This document shows, piece by piece, positions 58,086 to 64,000 of a DNA stretch of 64,000 nucleotides. The notes beneath the pieces were generated by a model that worked only from the letters and a program-made list of their open reading frames with translations, did no database searches and was not told the DNA's origin. Numbering within the stretch: the stretch's first letter is position 1; every line of letters begins with the position of its first letter. The DNA lies in NCBI GenBank assembly GCA_012839765.1, contig DUMW01000068.1, positions 1-64,000 of the forward strand. The letters are read 5' to 3'. This DNA comes from Bacillota bacterium (lineage in GTDB: Bacteria > Bacillota > Limnochordia > DUMW01). The position numbers and the translations under genes were made by a program.

Positions 58086-58623
58086 GCTCCCTCACCACTT
58101 TCCGGCCGGCGGCCACTGCCTGCATATTCAAGGGCAACAGGTGATGACGCCGTTCGGGCAGGATCTCCTTTAAGGCCACCTCCACCAACTCGTCGGCCAA
58201 AAGGTCCGTGGCTTCCAAGAAGGCACCCAGCATCACCATATTGGCGACCAAGCTCGAGCCCAATCCATCGGCGATGGCATTGGCCGGCACGTTGTACACT
58301 GTAACGTCTTCCCGTTTCGGTTGCCGATCCACCAGGGAACTGTTGATAAAAACCAACCCACCGGGCTGTACCGCATTCTCAAACTTGTCCAAGGAAGGTT
58401 TGTTGAACACCAACAGAGCGGAAGCCTCACTGACCACCGGCGAACCCACCACATCCGAGGAAACCACCACGGAGCAGTTGCAGGTACCGCCCCGCATCTC
58501 TGGTCCATAGGAGGGATACCAAGTCACGTTGTATCCTGCTTCCATACCCGCATGGGCGATCAGTTGCCCGCATAGTAGGACCCCTTGTCCACCAAATCCA
58601 GCGATAATCACCTCATGCAGCAC
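58075..58623 (-). CDS. 2-oxoacid:ferredoxin oxidoreductase, gamma subunit
   Basis: A 182-residue gamma subunit. The signature GFGGQGVLLCGQLIAHAG (residues 10-27) and YGPEMRGGTCNCSVV are typical of KorC/VorA-type subunits. It completes a four-gene complex with the ferredoxin, alpha and beta genes upstream. It overlaps the beta-subunit gene by 11 bases and the peptidase gene by 11 bases. Confidence 0.93.
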   Translation of the reverse strand: MLHEVIIAGFGGQGVLLCGQLIAHAGMEAGYNVTWYPSYGPEMRGGTCNCSVVVSSDVVGSPVVSEASALLVFNKPSLDKFENAVQPGGLVFINSSLVDRQPKREDVTVYNVPANAIADGLGSSLVANMVMLGAFLEATDLLADELVEVALKEILPERRHHLLPLNMQAVAAGRKVVREHGK

Positions 58624-59377
58624 CGTCCGTCCCCCCCTGTTCCAGCTTATTGACGAAATTCTTCGCCGGGTAATACTCCAACATGTTCTCCTTCAACCAT
58701 TCCAGGGCCTTCAGAGGAGGCATTTGCCAATTCACCGAACAGGTGGAGAGGACCTCAATCAGGGAAAAACCCAGGCCCGCCTGTTGGGCTTTGAAGGCAT
58801 TGGTAATGGCCCGCTGGGCGCGGCGTACCGCCCGGGGCTCATGGACCGACACCCGTTCCAGATAGGCCACCCCCGGGAAACTGGCCAGCATCTCACAAAC
58901 CTGCACCGGGTAACCCTCCCGGTCGATGCTACGGCCTGCGGGGGAGGTGGTGGTCTTTTGGCCCAACAGGGTGGTGGGGGCCATCTGTCCACCGGTCATC
59001 GCGTAGATGGCGTTGTTCACGAAGATAATCGTGATCTTCTCTCCCCTGGCCGCGGCATGGACGAATTCCGCGGTACCGATGGAAGCCAGGTCCCCGTCTC
59101 CTTGGTAGGCAAAGACAATGGCCTCGGGGATCGCCCGTTTCACCCCCGTCGCCACCGCGGGTGCCCGCCCGTGGGACGCGGCCTGCATGTCTACATCGAA
59201 GTAATTGTATGTGAACACTGAACAACCCACCGAAGCCACTCCGATGGTCTGTTCCTGAATGCCTAGGTCATCAATGGCCGTGGCTACCAACCGATGAATG
59301 ATTCCATGGGTACAGCCTGGGCAATAGTGGAATGGGATGTCCGCCAGGCTACGCGGTCTTTCGAACACTTTCTTCAC
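58613..59377 (-). CDS. 2-oxoacid:ferredoxin oxidoreductase, beta subunit (thiamine diphosphate binding)
   Basis: A 254-residue beta subunit. It has the early YCPGCTHGIIHRL motif and the thiamine diphosphate/magnesium motif GDGDLASIGTAEF ... FVNNAIYAMTGGQ. It binds the cofactor that decarboxylates the 2-oxoacid and passes electrons to iron-sulfur clusters. It overlaps the alpha gene by four bases (stop/start coupling) and the gamma gene by 11. Confidence 0.93.
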   Translation of the reverse strand: MKKVFERPRSLADIPFHYCPGCTHGIIHRLVATAIDDLGIQEQTIGVASVGCSVFTYNYFDVDMQAASHGRAPAVATGVKRAIPEAIVFAYQGDGDLASIGTAEFVHAAARGEKITIIFVNNAIYAMTGGQMAPTTLLGQKTTTSPAGRSIDREGYPVQVCEMLASFPGVAYLERVSVHEPRAVRRAQRAITNAFKAQQAGLGFSLIEVLSTCSVNWQMPPLKALEWLKENMLEYYPAKNFVNKLEQGGTDGAA

Positions 59378-60429
59378 GAAATTGCCCCCAATCTTTCAAT
59401 CTGCTCCAGGATCTCCTTAGGTGTAGGTACCATACCGCCCTGCCGCCCGTAAAACTCCACAGGCCGACGTCCCGCCACCGCTAGACGCACGTCTTCCACC
59501 ATCTGCCCCGTGCTCAGTTCCACCGTGAGGAACAGTTTAACCTGCTCGGCCCGACGGTAGATCACTTCCTCAGGGAAGGGGAACAGGGTAATGGGACGGA
59601 TCATACCCACCTTCATCCCTTGGGCCCGGGCCCGGGCCACGGCGGAACGAACGATCCGGGCCACGATCCCATAGGCCACTACACAGATCTCCGCATCATC
59701 CATGCCGACCTCTTCAAAGCGGACCTCTTCCCGCTTCATCCGTTCGTATTTCGCGGCCAGTTTCCGGTTATGTTGCTCCAATTCCACCGGATCGATATAC
59801 AGGGAGTTGATCAAGCGTTTCGACCGCCCCTTGGCCATGGTGGTGGCCCAATCTAGATTACCCGGATCCACCGGCGGCCTTTCCACCAATGCCACCGGCT
59901 CCATCATCTGACCCAGGATCCCATCACCCAGGATTACCACGGGATTACGATACCGAAAGGCAATGGTAAAGGCATCCCAAGCCAGGTCGTACATTTCCTG
60001 CGCGGTGGCCGGAGCCAGCACCAGGGTCCGGTAATCACCATGTCCGCCACCCCGGGTGGCCTGGAAATAGTCCCCCTGGCTGGCCAATACGCCACCCAGA
60101 CCAGGACCACAACGCTGGATGTTCACAATGACGCAGGGCAACTCGGCTCCACAAAGGTAGGAAATCCCCTCCTGTTTCAGGCTCAACCCAGGACCGGAAG
60201 AGGAAGTCATCGCCATTTTGCCACAGCCTGCGGCGCCGTAAATCATATTGATGGCTCCGATCTCACTTTCCGCCTGCAGGTAGACACCCCCCAGCTTCGG
60301 GAGGACCTCCGCCATGTACGTGGGGATCTCATTTTGCGGGGTAATGGGGTACCCGAAAAAATATCGACACCCGGCAGCAACAGCGCCCCGGGCCAGTGCT
60401 TCGTTACCTTTCATCAATACCCGTTTCAA
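59374..60429 (-). CDS. 2-oxoacid:ferredoxin oxidoreductase, alpha subunit (VorB/KorA type)
   Basis: A 351-residue alpha subunit (pyrimidine-binding and transketolase C-terminal domains). Typical parts are FFGYPITPQNEIP, AESEIGAINMIYGAAGCG, SSSGPGLSLKQEGISYL and VNIQRCGPGLGG. The closest class I know is the branched-chain (2-oxoisovalerate) VorB group; 2-oxoglutarate specificity cannot be excluded. The start is TTG 60429 (MKRVLMKGNEALARGA), just after GGAGGTG and 17 bases past the ferredoxin stop; the longer open frame would run back into the ferredoxin gene. Confidence 0.92.
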   Translation of the reverse strand: MKRVLMKGNEALARGAVAAGCRYFFGYPITPQNEIPTYMAEVLPKLGGVYLQAESEIGAINMIYGAAGCGKMAMTSSSGPGLSLKQEGISYLCGAELPCVIVNIQRCGPGLGGVLASQGDYFQATRGGGHGDYRTLVLAPATAQEMYDLAWDAFTIAFRYRNPVVILGDGILGQMMEPVALVERPPVDPGNLDWATTMAKGRSKRLINSLYIDPVELEQHNRKLAAKYERMKREEVRFEEVGMDDAEICVVAYGIVARIVRSAVARARAQGMKVGMIRPITLFPFPEEVIYRRAEQVKLFLTVELSTGQMVEDVRLAVAGRRPVEFYGRQGGMVPTPKEILEQIERLGAIS

Positions 60430-60446
60430 GCCGACACCTCCAAAGA

Positions 60447-60650
60447 CTACCGGTACACTTCGATACAGATGTCCGGACACATCGTGGCACATTGGGCACA
60501 TCCGGTACACCGCTCTTCATCCACCAAGGCTGCCGGATGATAGCCCTTGGCATTGGTTGTTGTTTCCAGTTCCAGGATTTTCTGTGGACAGAACGCAATA
60601 CACAGGCTACAGCCTTTACAGCGTTCTCGATCTACTGTGATCTTTGCCAT
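60447..60650 (-). CDS. 2-oxoacid:ferredoxin oxidoreductase, delta subunit (two [4Fe-4S] ferredoxin)
   Basis: A 67-residue ferredoxin-type subunit with two complete cluster motifs: CKGCSLCIAFCP and CTGCAQCATMCP. It receives electrons from the beta subunit and hands them to free ferredoxin. It is the first gene of the seven-gene run to EndoQ. ATG 60650 is used because GAGGAG stands eight bases upstream and a sigma-A promoter begins right before it; the open frame extends 31 codons further but crosses that promoter. Confidence 0.93.
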   Translation of the reverse strand: MAKITVDRERCKGCSLCIAFCPQKILELETTTNAKGYHPAALVDEERCTGCAQCATMCPDICIEVYR

Positions 60651-60674
60651 CTCCAGCAACTCCTCTCTTTTAAA

Positions 60675-60703
60675 ACTATAAACCAACCGGAAACAGATTA
60701 CAA
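60675..60703 (-). promoter_or_regulatory. Sigma-A promoter of the oxidoreductase operon
   Basis: On the minus strand TTGTAA, a 17-base spacer and TATAGT; the -10 ends 25 bases before the ferredoxin start codon, giving a short leader. Together with the terminator at 60742-60783 it makes the operon independent of pnp. Confidence 0.7.
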
Positions 60704-60741
60704 GACAGGCGACGGACAGTGGTTCGAGGCTGGTTTTGGGC

Positions 60742-60783
60742 AAAAAAATTTCCCGGATTCCTTATTGCTAGGGAATCAGGGAA
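60742..60783 (-). terminator. Intrinsic terminator of pnp
   Basis: On the minus strand TTCCC-GATTCC and GGAATC-GGGAA form an 11-bp stem with one mismatch and a ten-base loop, followed by seven T residues (60742-60748). A second perfect 8-bp hairpin (60790-60813) lies between it and the pnp stop and may add mRNA stability. Confidence 0.85.
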
Positions 60784-60825
60784 TGGGGTAAAGCAGGCAT
60801 AAACACCTGCTTTAGTTGTTAGAAG

Positions 60826-62934
60826 TTAGGACTTGCCGTTTTCTCCCAATGGAAGGGCATCCTTCATGGACAAATTGATCCGCCCTTGCCGGTCGATCTC
60901 GATCACCTTCACCAACACCGAGTCGCCCTCTTTTACCACATCTTCCACTTTGCTCACCCGCTTTGGCGACAGGTGTGAGATGTGGACAAGGCCCTCTTTG
61001 CCCGGCAGGACCTCCACAAAGGCACCAAACTTGGCAATACGTTTCACCACGCCGGTGTAGATCTGACCCACTTCCACATCGGCCACGATCCGTTCAATCG
61101 CCAGCTTCGCCGCTTCCCCACCGGCCTGATCCACCGAAGAGATGAACACCCGACCGTCGTCCTCAATGTCGATGGTGGTTTTGGTCTCATCGATGATCTT
61201 CCGGATGTTCTTGCCACCCGGTCCGATGACGTCGCGGATCTTATCGGGGGGGATCTCCATGGTGATGATACGGGGAGCGTAGGGGGACAATTGGGGACGG
61301 GGGGCCGAAATCGCCTCCAGCATCTTGCCCAGGATAAACATCCGACCTTTCCGGGCCTGTTCCAAAGCCTGTTGCAAGATCTCCCTGCTGATCCCCTGGA
61401 TCTTGATATCCATCTGCAGGGCGGTGACACCAACTTCCGTACCGGCCACCTTAAAGTCCATATCGCCAAGGAAGTCCTCCATACCTTGGATGTCCGACAG
61501 GATGGCATATTTCTCGCCTTCCTTAATCAGTCCCATGGCGATCCCGGCCACTGGCCGTTTGATGGGTACGCCGGCATCCATCAGGGACAAAGTGGAAGCA
61601 CAGACACTGGCTTGGGAGGTGGAACCGTTGGATTCCAACACCTCAGAAACCAACCGCAGTGTATAGGGGAACTCCGCCTCATCGGGAATCACCGGTAACA
61701 GAGCCCGTTCGGCCAAGGCGCCATGCCCGATCTCCCGACGGCCCGGTGCCCGGATGGGTCTGGCCTCCCCCACACTGTAGGGTGGGAAATTGTAGTGATG
61801 GATATAGCGCTTGGTCTCTTCGTCGCCTAGATCATCCAGTACCTGTTCATCGGATTTCACCCCAAGGGTACAGACGTTGAGCACTTGGGTCTGTCCACGG
61901 GTAAAGAGTCCCGAACCGTGGGCTCTGGGTAGGATCCCCACTTCCGCCGAAATGGGCCGAATCTCATCGGTGGCCCGTCCGTCGGGTCTTACCCCTTCCT
62001 CCAGGATCATCCGCCGGACCTCTTCCCGGACGATGAGGTCCAAAATACTGGAAACATCCTTCTTTATCTCCTCGAATTCTTCCTCCGAACGCTCGGCGGC
62101 GAATTCCTCCAACACTTCATCACAAACCGCCTTGATGTTCGCCTCCCGGCTCAGTTTATCCGGATTCTGGATAGCCGCGAGCAACCGCTCCGTGGCCCGG
62201 CTGCGAACCTGCTCTTCCAAATCGGCATCCACCTGGTAGATGGGAACCTCCACCTTGGGTTTGCCCACTTCCTGCTGGGGCTGGAACTGGAATTGGCAAA
62301 GCCTCTTGATCTCTTCGTGGCCGAAGAGTATGGCCTCGAGCACATCCTCCTCTGGAACCTCGTTGGCACCAGCTTCCACCATGATCACCGCTTCGCTGGT
62401 CCCGGCCACCGTAATGGACATATCCGAACGGGCGCATTGCTCCAGGGTGGGATTGATCACAAACTGGCCGTTGACTCTTCCCACCCGCACGCCGGCGATG
62501 GGTCCATTGAAGGGGATATCCGAGATCATCAGGGCGAAGGATGCCCCCATGAGGGATGCTAGATCCGGTGGGTTATCATTGTCCACCGAGAGGATGGTGG
62601 CCACCACGTGGACGTCATTGTAGAATCCGTCAGGAAAGAGGGGACGTAGACAACGGTCGATCATACGAGCAGCGAGAATGGCCCCCTCCCCGGGTTTTCC
62701 TTCCCGTCGGCCCCACCCGCCGGGAATGCGGCCGATGGCATACATCCGCTCTTCGTAGTCCACAAGGAGCGGGAAGAAGTCGATGCCTTCCCTCGGCTCA
62801 GCAGACATAGTGGCAGTGACCAGGCATACCGTGTCACCGTACCTGACCAGGACGCTGCCATTGGCTTGACCGGCTACCCTATCCACCTCCATTTCCAGGG
62901 GGCGGCCCCCGTAATCAACTGTGTACTTTTTCAT
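60826..62934 (-). CDS. pnp: Polyribonucleotide nucleotidyltransferase (PNPase)
   Basis: A 702-residue phosphorolytic 3'-5' exoribonuclease that degrades mRNA. Domain order: first RNase PH-like domain (10-230), helical linker (240-310), second RNase PH-like domain with the active site (315-545; [38 protein letters not shown]), KH domain (555-615; [13 protein letters not shown]) and S1 domain (620-690; [15 protein letters not shown]). Length is normal. It follows rpsO, as in most bacteria, and AGGAGGTAAAGG lies before its ATG. Confidence 0.97.
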   Translation of the reverse strand: MKKYTVDYGGRPLEMEVDRVAGQANGSVLVRYGDTVCLVTATMSAEPREGIDFFPLLVDYEERMYAIGRIPGGWGRREGKPGEGAILAARMIDRCLRPLFPDGFYNDVHVVATILSVDNDNPPDLASLMGASFALMISDIPFNGPIAGVRVGRVNGQFVINPTLEQCARSDMSITVAGTSEAVIMVEAGANEVPEEDVLEAILFGHEEIKRLCQFQFQPQQEVGKPKVEVPIYQVDADLEEQVRSRATERLLAAIQNPDKLSREANIKAVCDEVLEEFAAERSEEEFEEIKKDVSSILDLIVREEVRRMILEEGVRPDGRATDEIRPISAEVGILPRAHGSGLFTRGQTQVLNVCTLGVKSDEQVLDDLGDEETKRYIHHYNFPPYSVGEARPIRAPGRREIGHGALAERALLPVIPDEAEFPYTLRLVSEVLESNGSTSQASVCASTLSLMDAGVPIKRPVAGIAMGLIKEGEKYAILSDIQGMEDFLGDMDFKVAGTEVGVTALQMDIKIQGISREILQQALEQARKGRMFILGKMLEAISAPRPQLSPYAPRIITMEIPPDKIRDVIGPGGKNIRKIIDETKTTIDIEDDGRVFISSVDQAGGEAAKLAIERIVADVEVGQIYTGVVKRIAKFGAFVEVLPGKEGLVHISHLSPKRVSKVEDVVKEGDSVLVKVIEIDRQGRINLSMKDALPLGENGKS

Positions 62935-62972
62935 ACCTTTACCTCCTGTATTTTGTTCGCAACTTACATTTG

Positions 62973-62997
62973 AAAAAGAGCGGGGAATCCCGCTCTT
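62973..62997 (-). terminator. Terminator/attenuator between rpsO and pnp
   Basis: On the minus strand AAGAGCGGG and CCCGCTCTT form a perfect 9-bp stem with a four-base loop, followed by T residues. The first stem bases overlap the rpsO stop codon. It probably ends most rpsO transcripts and lets a fraction read on into pnp, as at the equivalent place in other bacteria. Confidence 0.82.
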
Positions 62998-63268
62998 ATT
63001 GTTGCCTTATGCCTAGCTTCTCCGTAATCGCCCGATATCTTTCAATATCTTTGTTCCGGAGATACCGGAGTAAACCTCTCCGCTGACCGATCATCTTGTA
63101 CAAGCCGCGCCGGGAATGATGATCGTTTTTATGTTTCACCAAGTGGGTGGTCAACTCATTGATCTGCGCGGTCAACAAGGCGATCTGTACTTCGGGAGAT
63201 CCGGTATCATTTTCATGCACTTGGAATTCTTTCAGAATCTCCTGCTTCCGTTCCTTAGATAGCGACAA
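62996..63268 (-). CDS. rpsO: Ribosomal protein S15
   Basis: A 90-residue small-subunit protein that binds 16S rRNA early in assembly. Typical parts: [30 protein letters not shown] and [21 protein letters not shown], and the end [12 protein letters not shown]. The start is TTG 63268, seven bases after AGGAGGTGA; it gives the normal [12 protein letters not shown] beginning. Non-ATG starts are unusual for ribosomal protein genes, but no ATG fits. Confidence 0.97.
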   Translation of the reverse strand: MSLSKERKQEILKEFQVHENDTGSPEVQIALLTAQINELTTHLVKHKNDHHSRRGLYKMIGQRRGLLRYLRNKDIERYRAITEKLGIRQQ

Positions 63269-63385
63269 CTTCCCTCACCTCCTACTCTTTCCAAGGATTG
63301 ACCCTTGGTCGACTGGATCCCCTTAAGCCAAGCACAACGTCGAGGGGCTCGTTATCCCTAGCTAAAGGTTCCTCGATCCGTATTA

Positions 63386-63414
63386 ATTGTACTATCTCCT
63401 TGAGATTACGTCAA
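63386..63414 (-). promoter_or_regulatory. Sigma-A promoter and leader of rpsO
   Basis: On the minus strand TTGACG, 17 bases and TACAAT. The -35 directly abuts the ribF stop codon. The predicted transcript has a leader of about 110 bases before the rpsO start, in which CGAGG...CCTCG can pair around 63341-63375. In Bacillus and other bacteria such leaders bind S15 for feedback; whether this one does is not shown. Confidence 0.8.
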
Positions 63415-64000
63415 TCATTCGCCGGTGCATTCCACCTTAGAAGGAGTAGCAAAAAAGATCCGCGCCTCGGCAATGTCCCGATGCACCTGGGCAAACAATT
63501 CCGCCTCGGAACCAAAACGGCGCTGGGGACGAACAAATCGGTGGAAGAAGACCGTTAACTGGTTATCGTAAAGGTCCCACTGCCGATCGAGGATGTGGAC
63601 TTCGATCACCCGCTCCCTACCGTCAAAGGTAGGCTTGGTTCCGATACTCACAATCGCAGGAAGCTCCCCCTCTGCAGACATCTCCGCGGTGGCAAGGTAA
63701 ACCCCATCCATCGGCCAAAGGATCTCCTCGGAAACCGCAAGATTGGCCGTGGGCACTCGCCACTGCCGGGCCAGGCCTTCCCCGTGGATCACCTTCCCCC
63801 GGAGGAAAAAGGGCCGGCCCAGCAGGATTCTGGCCTTCTCCACCTGTCCCTGGGTCACCAGTTCCCGGATCAGGGTGCTGGACACTTTCCGGCCGGCAAT
63901 CTCTACCGGTGATACCCGATGGACCTGGATGCCCTGGGCTTGCCCCAAGGTTCGTAAGGTCTCCACATTCCCCGCCCCACCCTGTCCGAAGGTGTAATCA
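63415..64000 (-). CDS. ribF: Bifunctional riboflavin kinase/FAD synthetase (partial, 5' end outside)
   Basis: The 3' part of ribF, about 195 codons, running off the right edge of the window without a start (the frame is open through position 64000). The visible part has the end of the FAD synthetase domain (DYTFGQGGAGN, VSSTLIRELVTQGQVEKAR) and the riboflavin kinase domain (FFLRGKVIHGEGLARQWRVPTANL, GVYLATAEM, AIVSIGTKPTF, VEVHILD). It makes FMN and FAD from riboflavin. Its position before rpsO and pnp is common in Bacillota. The GTG at 63966 is internal, not the start. Confidence 0.95.
   Translation of the reverse strand, partial: DYTFGQGGAGNVETLRTLGQAQGIQVHRVSPVEIAGRKVSSTLIRELVTQGQVEKARILLGRPFFLRGKVIHGEGLARQWRVPTANLAVSEEILWPMDGVYLATAEMSAEGELPAIVSIGTKPTFDGRERVIEVHILDRQWDLYDNQLTVFFHRFVRPQRRFGSEAELFAQVHRDIAEARIFFATPSKVECTGE

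Noticed and set aside
1-64000. tRNA, rRNA, CRISPR array, insertion sequence, prophage
   Set aside because: Looked for in all gaps; no cloverleaf-like segment, no regular short repeats with spacers, and no transposase or phage protein was recognised.

Overview
The window reads as a chromosome segment of a spore-forming member of the Bacillota, moderately GC-rich. The order xerD-deoB-pdp-dacF-spoIIAA-spoIIAB-sigF, together with spoIIM and an rsfA-like gene, shows endospore formation. The same segment also points to a double-membrane envelope. It carries exbB-exbD-tonB, a long SLH/coiled-coil rod protein ending in a hydrophobic segment (the layout of Thermotoga Omp-alpha), and four sugar-binding proteins whose signal peptides lack a lipobox, as expected for periplasmic rather than membrane-anchored proteins. 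A diderm spore former, for example of a Limnochordia-like lineage, is my inference. I see no rRNA, tRNA, CRISPR array, transposase or phage gene.

Layout. 0.5-20 kb, nearly all on the minus strand: a carbohydrate-related cluster with a URO-D-family protein, an AraC regulator, two solute-binding proteins, a tandem pair of CBM9-like secreted proteins, a GH127 beta-L-arabinofuranosidase, and four paralogues of a family I do not recognise. All four paralogues carry an HExxH motif, and two are secreted with a discoidin domain. Several of these genes share a tandem upstream motif. 20.6-21.2 kb: rsfA-like gene on the plus strand behind a sigma-F-like promoter. 21.3-28.3 kb: six closely spaced minus-strand genes, exbB-exbD-tonB-CARDB/cohesin protein-SLH rod-small membrane protein. 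28.7-36.7 kb: the sporulation and nucleoside block, with a full-consensus sigma-H promoter before spoIIAA.

37.4-52.9 kb: a second carbohydrate island (two LacI regulators, TIM-barrel glycosidase-like proteins, a LamG protein, two Gfo/Idh/MocA oxidoreductases, one intact and one nonsense-interrupted binding protein, and a truncated glycosidase pseudogene). It sits exactly between xerD and spoIIM, which are near neighbours in Bacillus and many relatives, so it looks like an insertion into conserved synteny. 53.6-64 kb: spoIIM, then endonuclease Q, DUF3866, M20 peptidase and a four-subunit 2-oxoacid:ferredoxin oxidoreductase in one tight operon, then pnp, rpsO and the 3' part of ribF.

How the parts may work together. 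The first cluster looks built for arabinose-rich plant glycans or glycoproteins: GH127 is known for Hyp-linked beta-L-arabinofuranosides, so neighbouring putative zinc hydrolases could act on the protein or glycan backbone (inference). No ABC permease, sugar kinase or isomerase is present, so the binding proteins must use permeases encoded elsewhere. The exb/ton/SLH operon could energise and tether an outer membrane.
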